Source: Salvelinus alpinus (taxonomy: Eukaryota; Chordata; Actinopteri; Salmoniformes; Salmonidae). Taken from it: DNA of 64,000 nt. The number at the start of each line of letters is the position of its first letter. The first letter of the stretch is position 1. The stretch spans positions 66,411,714 to 66,475,713 of the forward strand of contig NC_092093.1 in the NCBI RefSeq assembly GCF_045679555.1. The letters run 5' to 3'. Below, one piece after another: positions 10,301 through 32,455 of the stretch. Below the pieces are notes generated by a model, which saw only the letters and a list, made by a program, of their open reading frames with translations, was not told where the DNA came from and made no database searches. Position numbers and translations under genes: made by a program.

Positions 10301-10531
10301 TCCGCCCCTTTTTTCAATTTTCGCCTAAAATGACATACCCAAATCTAACTGCCTGTAGCTCAGGACCTGAAGCAAGGATATGCATATTCGTGATACAAAT
10401 GACTTACTTTTACTTTTTGGGGGGTATTTTCTTAAAACTGCATTGTTGGTTAAGGGCTTGTAAGTAAACATTTCACTGTAAGGTCTACCTGTTGTATTCG
10501 GCGCATGTGACCCATTTGATTTGATTTGATT
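10301..10531 (+). repeat. Interspersed repeat plus LINE 3' tail
   Basis: Bases 10301-10440 look like an inserted repeat (GGATCCGCCCCTTTTTTC...AGCAAGGATATGCATATTC). Bases 10450-10531 carry AAGGGCTTGTAAGTAAACATTT, TGTATTCGGCGCATGTGAC and a run of TTTGATTTGATTTGAT, the repeated-ATTTG tail style of salmonid LINEs. Confidence 0.6.
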
Positions 10532-12524
10532 TTACTGTGCATGCCACCAGTTCCCTGCTCTTGCAGCGATCGCCCACAAGTTGGATGACTCTCACTCACT
10601 AGTAGTGCCGTAGTGCCCTCTGGGGGCATTGGAGCGAGTTGCCCCTTTGTCGTATTTCTCCTCTGTGCCTTTGGCAAGATGCCTGGATGCAACAGATACT
10701 TTTTTATTACATAGGGCAGTGTTGAAACACTGGGATTTGGGGACTGCTTGGTGGCGACTGACAAATTGTCCTTCTGCTTCGGTTGCTTGTGAAAGCGTTG
10801 AGGGGAGAGCTGTGGCACGGGGGATACTCAGGGGTTGAGCGAGACCCCCCTATTTTAGGAGTACAGATCAAGGTTATTATAGTAAACAAAAACTGAAAAT
10901 AAAATAAAAACTAAAAATAATTTGAAAAACTTAAGCTATACTGAAACTATTATCTTTGCGGTCCACTATTATTGCAAAACAGTTGGCACAGGTCCCCCTG
11001 AAGTCACTGCTTCGCGTGCATACTGAACAGAGATGGAGCCACTAAAGAGGGAGGCAGAGTCTTTTGTACTTCAGCAAATATGAGAGTACAGCCGTGGAGC
11101 AGCAGGACCCCAGGAAGATGCAAGCACAATGAATCCAGCAAGAATTTTGACCAACGTGCTTCAGAAATATTTGGTTGAACAGAAACACAAACACGCACAC
11201 GTGCACCTCTGGAGAATCGGAGGTTGATATCCGCAATGACGCAGATCTCGTCCCATTGGTCTGGGCTGATTTTGCCATTGACTAAGAGAGTGCTCATTGG
11301 CTTGGCTTGGTACGCCAGCAGTAGGGACGTTACGTTCAACGCCCGTACTGAACATGCCACAGCTTCATAGACCTTTTGGAATATGGAGGAGAGGAGAGCA
11401 GTGCCGGTCATAGACGATGCATGGGGTAGAGGTGGCTAGCCATGGACAGCTCAACCACTGGAGGTTTGCCGAGGTTTGGATCTAGCTGAACAGGGGCTTG
11501 TCCCAGTGACGTTTGTCTTCCGCCATGCATGCTGGGACCGCTGGGAGGAGATGTTTCCCTGCGATGGTGTGAGAGGGCAGTTTCTTCCCATTGAACCAGT
11601 CCTTGTCAGTGCTGCCACCCCCCACGGGTGCTGGCCAGTCAATACCGAGCCTGCTTCCTACCCGTTTACAGACATCGATAAGCCTACATTTTTCATCGTG
11701 TGCTGATTCTGCACTGAGGCGTGGGCTTGAGTTTTCTCTTCCTCCTCTTTGTCATCGGTTTAGAGTATTTCTTTCTAATCAATATCGAGGTTTTAGTCCT
11801 CCTAGACGATGTCCCACATTCCATAGCGTGTGCACATCATAGCCTTTTTGTCTTCTACCAAACCAACCTATCTTTTGCCTCAAGGCTAATAGCTTATCTA
11901 GTTAGCACACTGCTAGCCGGAGAAAGTGCGTGCCTTCTTTGTTTCTCCACGAACGAAGCGGGTCTCTCGATCGTCACGCTGTGAAGCTAGTGCTGTCAGT
12001 CTAGTCAACACGGCCCATGAGTGGTTTGTGCTAAATGCGAGAGGAAAGCTAGCAATTCTATCTGTGTAGGTAGAAAAGCTAGTTTGGTATAGCTAGCCTT
12101 GTGAGTTACACAGGTTAGGTTAAGCCTTGCAGCGAGAGCTAGTCCTTTGTGTGGTAAGCTAGCCTTGCAGCTAGCTAGCCAAGTTAGCTAAAGCCTTGCG
12201 GCTAGGCCTAACCAAGTCTCGATAGCTAGCCGTGTGGCGCTAGCTAAATGGAGACTGACGAGCAGAGAAATTATTCTACTCAAAGCAAAACTTTCCTATT
12301 GGTCAGCACTCAATACTTCAGGAGCTGAAGTCCAATGTTCGGCAGCATTAACCTCTAAACATCAGTAGCGAGCCAGGAATCTAGTCATGCTGAGGAAGGC
12401 TTTTATGAACACAGTCACGTCCGCAAGGAAGAGAGGTGAGAATAACCAGCTGGTGAGCGAGTGGCTCCCTTTATGGAGGAGGAGTGAAAACTCAGTGAAA
12501 ACCGGTGAAGTAAGTTCAAATAAA
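10532..12524. other. Unassigned DNA, weak repeats
   Basis: I could not support any gene. An A-rich repeat (AACTGAAAATAAAATAAAAAC) occurs near 10885-10960. From 11880 to 12250 the words GCTAGC, AGCTAG and GTTAGC recur many times, so short palindromes are dense there. Several ORFs of 60-135 aa exist, but none shows splice context or a recognisable family. Confidence 0.4.
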
Positions 12525-12525
12525 G

Positions 12526-12531
12526 TTTATT
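12526..12531 (-). promoter_or_regulatory. Likely poly(A) signal of the downstream paralog
   Basis: TTTATT on the plus strand is AATAAA on the minus strand, about 255 bp after the stop codon at 12784, a reasonable 3' UTR length. Confidence 0.5.
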
Positions 12532-12754
12532 CAACATTCTGAATTGTTAAGGGACTGTTTGGTATTCTGGAATCTATTTGTTAGTGATGAATGTGGAGGC
12601 ATGTCAACACTCTAAGCTTAGAGTTAACTCAAGCTGTAGCTATCCCTCGCCAAGAGCACATTGTCCATTCTTACAGAAAATACCATTAATCAGTATCAAA
12701 ATTATTTACATGCAAAACAATTCACTTTGGGTAATTCCTCAACAGGAGTCGTTT

Positions 12755-12775
12755 CTGTCCTAATATGGACACCGT
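12755..12775. repeat. Palindromic element, single arm (copy 1)
   Basis: CTGTCCTAATATGGACACCG, followed by TA. It lies in the presumed 3' UTR of the downstream paralog. Confidence 0.75.
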
Positions 12776-12783
12776 ATCCTCTG

Positions 12784-23880
<11,097 letters not shown>

Positions 23881-24051
23881 ACTGCCCTGGCCATACGGAG
23901 ACACACGGGAGCGGTACATGCTCCCTGTCGAGCTATCAACTATAGAACACTCGCCTCACACACCGCACTCTTTTATACACACACACACACTATCTTGGAT
24001 CGGGTGCATTGGACTTTGGATGATGGCACTGTTTCAGTCAGTGTATCTTGG

Positions 24052-24165
<114 letters not shown>

Positions 24166-24292
24166 TTATTTTTCCCCATGGTGTCTAACCAATGGGCGCT
24201 CCTGCGATTGCACAGTGGCACACGGTTGTATTGACTATTGTTAAATCCCATGAACATTTACAGATAAGTACGTTAGTAAGCATAATAATACA

Positions 24293-24298
24293 CTTTAT
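24293..24298 (-). promoter_or_regulatory. Likely poly(A) signal of the upstream paralog
   Basis: TTTATT here is AATAAA on the minus strand, about 410 bp past the stop codon at 24707. It lies only about 410 bp before the start codon of the downstream paralog, so the intergenic gap is small. Confidence 0.5.
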
Positions 24299-24706
24299 TT
24301 CTATAGTTTAATTCGTACATAAACGCAGTCCAAACCGTTGTACAGTATAGCACCTAGATCAGATCATGGTATAAAAACAATATGGTGGTAGTTAACGGTT
24401 AACAAAATAAATACAAAAATAACACAATCACATGAATGTCATTGAATTAGTATTGCGGTCATGAGAGAATTCCGGTGCATAGTTTTATCACACACAGTCA
24501 TTGATATGATTTCGAAAAAGACATTAGCATGGCCAATGGTTATGAGCTCCATCTGTACAGTACAAAGGCACTATTAGCCTAAAACATCACCGAAATGTCT
24601 TGCTGAAGCAAAGCCTTGATGAATCCAACACAGGGAGAGTTTGATCACGTCTCAGCCATGACATGTTTAGGAAAACATGTGAATATCCGCGGCAGCTCCG
24701 TTCTTC

Positions 24707-27338
24707 CTACATAAAGATGAGCTTCTGTGTTCTGGCGATGTCCACTGGGGACATGAGCTCCTCTTCTCCGTAAAACGGTTTGTTCTTGTGCTTCCATAAC
24801 ACCATGACAATGCGTACAAGGAATATGACACTAGTTATGGCCAATATGACAGCTGGAAAAGAGACGAGGCGTCAAGTATATTAGCCATAAGCGCCACAGG
24901 GAAAGTTACTGCAGTGACTACAGACAGTGATACAGGAATAACATTGACACTAGTCTAGTAGTGAAGATAGTGTAAACATTGCCAATTGCACATACGTATT
25001 CTCAGTTCTCATTATACTTATGTACAGTAAATATAACACTATCTAATCTTATCACTTGGTCATCTGCTAATAATGCATTTGTATGGTGTCCATATTAGGA
25101 CAGGCTGTGTTATGTTATCTTCCTCGAGGTGTCAGTTTAGGAGTCAGTAAGGACATAGGGCCTACCAGACATGATGTCTATGTGGGTACCGGGCGTGGCT
25201 GGATTGGCCACACTCGCTGCCAACACCAGGATCACCACAGGGTACACTGTGAGGATGTAGCGCACGTGCTTATCCAGGTACCAGTTCTCTATGACAAACC
25301 TGAGAGAGTTATAAGGAGGAAGAAAATATCAATCAATAGTGCATCAAATCCCTTGCTTAAAAAAAGGTGAGAGAAGCAAAGGTTTCTGGTGATTGTATGG
25401 TGGCCCAAAGGGGGCAAATGAGCTTTTAAAATGTCGTGACAGCATGCACACAACGCAGGCACTTGCTTTGTGTGCATTACGCTGTCACTACATTTTAAAC
25501 AGAATGATTTGCAGGCACTTGCCTTGTGTGCACGAGCTGTCACACAATTTTTAGGAGCTGCTTTGTCGCTTAGGGCCACTGTATCATTATCTTGTCATGC
25601 CACTGTCATAGTTTATGTATATTAAGTAAATCCACTGTTCATGAATTTGCAATGGAAAATCTACTGGCAAAGCTCAAATGGTGTGGTTTATTGAATCAAC
25701 ATCACTGAATTAAGAGGTTAGATAAAATGTAGGATCAAACTCTCACCATCCTATGAGTCCCAATTGGAGCAGAACTAGCACCATTATTGCAGCATCTGTC
25801 TTGGGTATTGGAGTTTGATGGTCTAAAACAACGGTCAAGTGTAAAAAAGTAGCCACAGCCCACCATGTTGCATACAAAGCCACTCCGTTTTGCACCTGTA
25901 AAAGAGTTTAAAAATACGGTGCCCATATTAGGACAGCTTCAGTCCTACTGAAACTGAGTCTTCATAATATGGACACCATAAACAGATAACACATGTCTGT
26001 ACCAAAAAGTATGTGTGTCCGGCACACTTGTGGAAGGTTTGTGTACACAATACAATGTTCTTGGAGAATCGTAGAAAAAAAAACGTTTTTGTACCAGTAT
26101 TCGAATGAGCCAGAGATCATTGTTGTGATATTTATGGAGCCACGCTCCATAGACGGCCAGTCCGTAGCAGGAGAACATGATAATCACGCAGTTGGAGATG
26201 GCCTGTAATGCTGTGATCAGGAGAGTTGGCACCATCTTTCTAGGACAAACACAGAATCTAGAAAACGTAATCTGTCTTGAGAAATAAGTGATTTCCTTGC
26301 CACGAATTCAATGTAGAAACTCAAAAACAAGTCAGAACATTTTAAAAGTTGTATATAATTGCACAGTCAATACACATGATTTGATCACTTACTCTTTGTC
26401 GTACAGAAATAACCATGCCATATTCAAAATACTATTCACGATCCAGGACAAGTAGAATCCGTAGGGCAGGACAGCAGGAGTGGTGTACATCCACGTATAG
26501 GCTTCCCTAAGGGACAGGAACATCATCAGGATAATTAACAACAACAACAAAATCACCATCACCATCAGCCTCATCATAATCAAAAACATCATCATCATCA
26601 TCATGGCCAGAACTAGGCCTGGGAATTTTGGAAAAGTTACCGGAATTCTGCAACCCTAGCCAGGACAGTAAAAATCACTCTTTCTGCACTTTAATAATTA
26701 GTATTATTTTTTTTGTCTCACCTAAGTTAGATTGCCAATAAACACAGGCCAGTTAGCCTGGATGCCTCCTTATGGAATTGCCATGTTTGGCAAGACAATG
26801 AGAGACAATGATTCGGCAATATAGCAGGAACAGATCTGGGACCAGGCTAATGTCCAGTGCAAAGTTGATTTCATTCCAGCCAGGGTTCGGCTTGGAAATT
26901 AACCAAAAATGTCTGAAGGAACAATGTTTACATGATTGTTGTAGTGTCAGCGAGAGTCTAGCTTTAACGGACAGTATCGTACCTTCGACGGAGATTGTGT
27001 ATCAGATAGATGAACATGCCGATCAACCAGACGTTAAGGACGTCCCATAGAAAGAGTACCCATCTGTCCGGGGTTAGGTGCGTTGTGGACTTGCTCAGCA
27101 CATACTGTGTGGTTTGCATGAACGCACCTACATGTTCAAACACACAGGTTACAGAACATTCCGTCGGATGCAAAAAAAGTAAGTATATTTCAAACAGATG
27201 TCATTGACTTGAAGTGGACATTAAGAATTCACCTGTCCAGGGCCCAAATAGAGCCAATATGTTGAATGTCAGTGCAATTAGATAGCTGATTAGGGCCAGA
27301 AACATCAGCAAAACACGGACTGAAATGCACTCTCCCAT
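24707..27338 (-). CDS. Multi-pass membrane protein, upstream tandem paralog (7 exons, 312 aa)
   Basis: Coding exons on the minus strand, in order: 27338-27233, 27127-26983, 26506-26393, 26239-26095, 25895-25747, 25299-25166 and 24852-24707. The lengths (106, 145, 114, 145, 149, 134, 146) give 313 codons including the stop, with clean GT/AG borders. The start MGECISVRV lies just after a 5' acceptor at 27348. Around eight hydrophobic helices are seen, including ALISYLIALTFNILALFG (exon 1), FYLSWIVNSILNMAWLFLYD (exon 3) and YILTVYPVVILVLAAS (exon 6). The C terminus is cytosolic-looking (LWKHKNKPFYGEEELMSPVD). Exons 2-5 match the downstream paralog in length and phase exactly. Introns total only about 1.7 kb. 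Function unknown; likely a membrane receptor, sensor or transporter-like protein, which is inference. Confidence 0.87.
25084..25106. repeat. Palindromic element, single arm (copy 5)
   Basis: TGGTGTCCATATTAGGACAG, then GCTGTG, preceded by TA. In intron 6 of the upstream paralog. Confidence 0.85.
25425..25499. repeat. Intronic imperfect hairpin
   Basis: TTTAAAATGTCGTGACAGC pairs with GCTGTCACTACATTTTAAA, and inner words GCACACAA / TTGTGTGC extend the stem, leaving a short GC-rich loop. It is in intron 5 of the upstream paralog. A related word pair (GGCACTTGC...TGTGTGCA) follows at 25513. Confidence 0.65.
25917..25980. repeat. Palindromic element, two arms (copy 6)
   Basis: GGTGCCCATATTAGGACAGC pairs with TTCATAATATGGACACC around a loop containing CAGTCCTACTGAAACTGAG. 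TA lies on both sides. In intron 4 of the upstream paralog. Confidence 0.85.
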
Positions 27339-27677
27339 GTTCAGGATCTGAGGACAGAAGTACAAAACTAATTTCAGTACTGACATTTCAATACATTTCA
27401 ATATGGTCATTTTAGAAGTAATTTCAGTCAGAAGTCACATGTCATTTTAGTCTGTCACACCCTCATTTCACTTTGTCAAAAACATTTGATTTCTGTGTTC
27501 TACCCCGCTGCGCCACATTAGGCCGTTTGTTTCGTTCCACAATGTTTCCCAGAGGGCCCTATTCAACATGACTACAGTACAACAATGCATATATTGTTCC
27601 AAATACAATTATGTTAATTGTTTCTAAATGATACTGTAATAAGACTGATGAACAGTATGTGAAATAGAATATCTTAC

Positions 27678-27800
27678 CTTACGACGGTGGCTCTGAAATA
27701 CTGCCAATCCCTTCTAGGATAGACCTTCTAGGATATTCTGTGGGAAAAAGTCATCAACAGATTGTTCCCAGTTGCTCCCACACAGGAGAGTAGGTGGACG
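27678..27800 (-). other. Probable 5' UTR exon of the upstream paralog
   Basis: On the minus strand CCGTCGTAAG|GTAAGATATT is a strong donor at 27676-27677, and TTCTGTCCTCAG at 27348 is a good acceptor nine bases before the start codon. The exon's 5' end cannot be fixed. I see no clear TATA box further upstream. Confidence 0.5.
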
Positions 27801-27849
27801 CAGCACGCATTAGGTTCACAATCTCGAGGATGGCCTGTCTGCTACTGGT

Positions 27850-28523
27850 GCTATCTCCACAGATAATAAATAGATCTGCCCATGGACGGAGAAAGACATG
27901 GGCGGAAGTAGCGGAGACTCCTCCTCTATCTCCATTCACAAGCCCACGTGAAGTCATACCCGAAGGACAATCCGCACCATTGTGTCGGGGACAAGTCGTG
28001 CCATTGTTGTAACAATGTCAACCCTTACCCAACGTTGAATAGGCCACGGCGTAGGAACATTGTGGAACAAAACAAACTCCCTTATGTTGTAATAGCGACG
28101 TAGGTCACCTCAATGTTATGTCCCTGAATAAAAGAGGAGCCTGAACCTCACTCAGATATCTTAACAATCTCAATGGACGATGTATTCCGTGGTGCCACAA
28201 GGTGTCAGATCTGCTCAATTAAATTGTTCATAGCCATGCTGTAACAGCATGTGACATATAGCCTTATACCACACAGTGTCACCATTGCGTTATTTTACGC
28301 CAGTAGGCATACCGTGCATTTAGTATCACCATGGGAATTTCTGCAATCCGTTAATTCATCCGCCAGACAGCATCGCCTGCAGCTCAATTCCTGTTTACAT
28401 GTGTACGGCTTTTAAAACACCACTGAGCTCTTAAGAAAAAATTCTCCCAAACCCAATGGCAATAACTGGGCAAGGTTTCTTCTCACATCTCAGGCATGTT
28501 TTCTAATGAAAGTGACTCTCCAC
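27850..28523. other. Upstream flank of the gene pair, unassigned
   Basis: Presumed promoter region of the upstream paralog. No ORF, repeat family or obvious core promoter motif could be supported. Confidence 0.35.
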
Positions 28524-28526
28524 TAC

Positions 28527-28552
28527 AGAGGCTGTCCTAAGATGGACACCGT
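28527..28552. repeat. Palindromic element, single arm (copy 7)
   Basis: GAGGCTGTCCTAAGATGGAC, then ACCGTAG; one substitution in the arm and TA following. Confidence 0.75.
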
Positions 28553-28572
28553 AGGGTTAAGACATTGTGCCC

Positions 28573-28826
28573 ACTCTTAAAAATAAAGGTGCAACTTGGA
28601 GACAAATAAGGTTCTTGAGAGCGATAAAATAAGGGAACCATTTTTGGGTCTCTGAAGAACCATAAATAGGATAGTTCTTTAATTATGAAGAATTATGAAG
28701 ACCCATAGATGCCACGTCAAGAACCCCACATTTAACTCAAAGGTTCTTTATCAGGCAAGTTCTTTAAGGAACCTTAAGAGCTGAGGAAGAACCATTTGGG
28801 AACCTTTATTTTTTTCCAGTGTACTG
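28573..28826. mobile_element. Palindromic AAATAAAGGTGC...AACCTTTATTTTT element
   Basis: The left end, AAAAATAAAGGTGCAACTTGG, is answered at the right by GAACCATTTGGGAACCTTTA and TTTTTTTCC. AGAACC/GGTTCT words recur in between. Related pieces lie at 32456-32600, 33740-33790 and, inverted, at 37250-37520. Confidence 0.65.
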
Positions 28827-29279
28827 AAGGGTAATTGAGACTAGTCATTTGATCCTTTTTTTTCTGTTCTGGGGACGAGGGAGCGGGCACCGGGGCACTG
28901 CTTGGTTGGTGTTCCACCTCCCGACAGAGCCCTCGACCCAGAGAGCCTACTGCGCCAGATGTTGCCCCGTGGTGTAGGGCGTTTCAAACGCTCTGCATAA
29001 TTAATGACGCACTCCCCAGGGTATTAAGCACTTATGAGCTCTCACACACACACGCACGCACGCACACGCACACGCACACGCACACGCACACACACGCAGA
29101 AACCAGCCAGGCAGTCACACACACACAGAGAGTAACACTACTGGCCTATGATACTAGGAGGTAGAGGTTGGGAAGCCATGCCAATCAGAGCGATAAGGTT
29201 CCTTTGGTCATAGTACACTGAAGTGTCTACTGGGACCTCGTTTGCTCTTAACAATCTTGAGGACTTTTTCAGGCAGAAG
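28827..29279. other. Unassigned, with a CA/CG-rich microsatellite
   Basis: A (CA)n run interspersed with CG lies at 29043-29098. The stretch 28865-28990 is GC-rich (CGACCCAGAGAGCC, GTTGCCCCGTGGTG) but without a supported exon. Confidence 0.4.
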
Positions 29280-29600
29280 GGAGGCTATTTGTCTTTTAAA
29301 CTTACCTCATGGAAAAACATGTGGTTTTGGAACACTTCACATGAAGTTTCACATGTGGATATTGTTCACACAATATTTCACAGGTGATGCCCTGCAAACA
29401 AGTATTGGTCATTAGGATGACCACGGAACTTCACACAGTGTTATCAACTTACATATTTGACACACATTATTACATAGTATATGTTTATTTACACATGAAA
29501 GAATGATTATTCAACATGTTCCTCAGCAGGGATTTGAACTCACAACCTCTTGGTTCGCAGAATTCTGATTTTCCTGCTACGAGTCCACCTGTATCCCTAC
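29280..29600 (-). mobile_element. tRNA-like repeat with CACATGTG tail (inverted arm)
   Basis: On the minus strand GGTTGTGAGTTCAAATCCC is a box-B-like string and TGGACTCGTAGCAGG a poor box A. CACATG and CACATGTG words follow downstream. It forms the left half of an inverted pair with 29860-30525. Confidence 0.5.
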
Positions 29601-29859
29601 ACTTTGGAATTCAAAGTACTTATCAGCTTCCTTAAAAATACACTCAAGATAAACTATTATATTTATCATAGTGATTCAGGAGTAACATTAAAATTAGAAT
29701 ATTATGCCCCACCACCATTAAACTATACAGAAAACCCCTCAGCTTGCTGAAATGAAATCAAGGATGAGAGAATAGACAGATTAACTGATAACTAAAAAGC
29801 AGTGCACTTGGCACTATTTTTCTAAGTGCAGAGATTTATTATAGGTAATGAATCTTAAC

Positions 29860-30525
29860 AGGAGTTCTGAGAATGCTACAGACTTTGTGGCACCGCAGAA
29901 AAAGCAGCAAACCCCATATAAGTCCAAAGGTTGTTAGTTCTAATCCCAGGTGGGGTCATATTGAAAAGTCAGCACTAAGTGATCATGTCAAATGTAACCC
30001 TATTGATTAAAGATGTGTACACTGTTTTCGCTGAACAGCGTATCACTTACCTTAAAACCCCCGTTACCATTTCATGACTTCTATTCATACAAAATCACTG
30101 TTTTCGCATGTTGAGCTGGAATTTTCACATGAAAACAAAAGAGACCCGTAAGGTCGTTTGTTCACGTATGAAACCATATGTTGACAGTTAGAGTTCACAT
30201 GTTAACACCACCTTTTCACATGTGAATTGCAGATTCTAACTCTCGCACGCGGAGTAGCCTTTTCAAATGTGGAAAAACATTCACGTGTGAAAATTTAATT
30301 CGCATTTTTACATGTGAAAAACGTTCGAATGTTGTCACGTGTAGTTCCATGGTGTCACATGTTGAAATTTTGCATCCCCATGTTGTCACATTTATTTCAT
30401 GATTTCAAATGTGCGCAAATGTTTTTACGTGTAATTTCATGTTGTCACGTGTTGCTTTTAGATGTCACGTTATCACATTAACTTCACATAAGATCACATG
30501 TGAAATGCATCATCTAAATCATTAA
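29860..30525 (+). mobile_element. tRNA-like repeat with CACATGTG tail
   Basis: GCTACAGACTTTGTGGCACC (box A position) and GGTTGTTAGTTCTAATCCC (box B position), then GAAAAGTCAGCACTAAGTG. More than ten copies of TCACATG, CACATGTGAA or CACGTGTA words follow. It matches the minus-strand copy at 42480-42860 block for block, which supports a dispersed SINE-like family. Confidence 0.6.
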
Positions 30526-30533
30526 CAAACATA

Positions 30534-32159
30534 CAGTTGAAGTCGGAAGTTTACATTCACCTTAGCCAAATGCATTAAAACTCCGTTTCTCACAATTCCT
30601 GACATTTAATCCTAGTAAAAAATCCCTGTCTTAGGTCAGTTAGGATCACCACTTTATTTTAAGAATGTGAAATGTCAGAATAATAGTAGAGAATTATTTA
30701 TTTCAGCCTTTATTTCTTTCACCACATTCCCAGTGGGTCAGAAGTTCACATACACTCAATTAATATTTGGTAGCATTGCCTTTAAATTGTTTAACTTGGG
30801 TCAAACGTTTCAGGTAGCCTTCCACTAGCTTCCCACAATAAGTTGGGTGAATTTTGGCCCATTCCTCCTGATGTAACTGAGTCAGGTATGTAGGCCTCCT
30901 TGCTCACACACGCTTTTTCAGTTCTGCCCACACATTTTCTATAGGATTGAGGTCAGGGCATTGTGATGGTCACTCCAATACCTTGACTTTGTTGTCCTTA
31001 AGCCATTTTGCCACAACTTTGAAAGTATACTTGGGGTCGTTGTCCGTTTGGTAGACCCATTTGCGACCAAGCTTTAACTTCCTGACTGATATTTTGAGAT
31101 GTTGCTTCAATTTATCCACATAATTTTCCTACCTCTATTTTGTGAAATGCACCAATCCCTCCTACAGCAAAGCACCCCCACAACATGATGCTGCCACCCA
31201 CAACATGATGCTGCCACCCACGTGCTTCACGGTTGGGATGGTGTTCTTTGGCTTGCAAGCCTCCCCCTTTTTCCTCCAAACATAACGATGGTCATTATGG
31301 CCAAACAGTTATATTTTTGTTTCAACAGCCCAGAGGACATTTCTCCAAAAAGTACGATCTTTGTTTCCACGTGCAGTTGCAAATTGTAGTCTGACTTTTT
31401 TATGACGGTTTTGGAGCAGTGGTTTCTTCCTTGCTAAGCAGCCTTTCAGGTTATTTCGATATAGGACTTGTTTTACTGTGGATATAGATACTTTTGTACC
31501 TGTTTCCTCCAGCATCTTCACAAGGTCCTTTGCTGTTGTTCTGGGATTGATTTGCACTTTTCGCACCAAAGTACGTTCATCTCGAGGAGACAGAAAGCGT
31601 CTCCTTCCTGAGCGGTATGACCGCTGCGTGGTCCCATGGTGTTTATACTTGTGCACTATTGTTTGTACAGATGAACGTGGTACGTTCATAGCCTTTTGAG
31701 GCATTTGGAAATTGCTCCCAAGGATGAACCAGACTTGTGGAGGTCTGCAATTTTCTTGGCTGATTTCTTTAGATTTTCCCATGATGTCAAGCAAATAGGC
31801 ACTGAGTTTGAAGGTATGCCTTGAAATACATCCACAAGTACACCTCTAATTGACTCAAATGATGTCAATTAGCGTATCAGAAGCTTCTAAAGCCATGACA
31901 TCATTTTCTGGAATTTTCCAAGCGGTTTAAAGGCATAGTCAACTTAGTGTATGTAAACTTCTGACCCACTGGAATTGTGATACAGTGAAATAATCTGTCT
32001 GTAAACAATTGTTGGAAAAATTACTTGTGTTTTGCGCAAAGAGGATATCCCAACCGACTTGCAAAAACTATCGTTTGTTCACAAGCCATTTGTGGGGTGG
32101 TTGAAAAATGGGTTTTAATGACTCCAACCTAAGTGTCTGTAAACTTCCGATTTCAACTG
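30534..32159 (-). mobile_element. Defective Tc1-like transposon with TA target duplication
   Basis: Ends CAGTTGAAGTCGGAAG and its inverse (CTTCCGATTTCAACTG) are each flanked by TA. The minus-strand transposase frame is open for 161 residues (31794-31309): an HTH domain with SSVQTIVHKYKHHGTTQ, a second with RTTAKDLVKMLEETG and then ARKKPLLQNRHKKVRLQFA. The first catalytic Asp is replaced by Val (LWAVETKI for WSDETKI) and TAA follows at once. Later blocks are frameshifted, and a CACAACATGATGCTGCCACC unit is duplicated at 31181-31218. Inactive. Confidence 0.93.
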
Positions 32160-32214
32160 TATCTGCACAATCTAAGGCTGTAGGTTTCATTGACAGAGAC
32201 CATCACATCTTATT

Positions 32215-32290
32215 TGTAGGGTGTCCATATTAAGAAAGCGTCAGTTTCAGCAAGACTGTTGAGACTGAGGCTGTCCTAAAATGGACACAG
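32215..32290. repeat. Palindromic element, longest stem (copy 8)
   Basis: GGTGTCCATATTAAGAAAGC and GCTGTCCTAAAATGGACAC flank GTCAGTTTCAGCAAGACTG and TTGAGACTGAG. Here the inner GTCAGTTTCAG / GAGACTGAG segments also pair, showing that the original element was a hairpin of about 30 bp with a loop of roughly 10 bases. Confidence 0.85.
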
Positions 32291-32455
32291 TGTGTAGTTC
32301 TTTAAATAATATCACAATCCTTAAAAACTGCACCATGAAATGCCAGAATAAACACTACTCTGTTTTGAAACAGACATTGCAGAAAGAATCTACAAAGAAT
32401 AGGTTCCGCAATGGCTACAACAGTGATGCTTTACAGTCTTAAATCAATACAACTA

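Noticed and set aside
11004-11984. Host gene suggested by several 60-135 codon ORFs
   Set aside because: ORFs overlap in many frames on both strands with no consistent splice sites or recognisable family.
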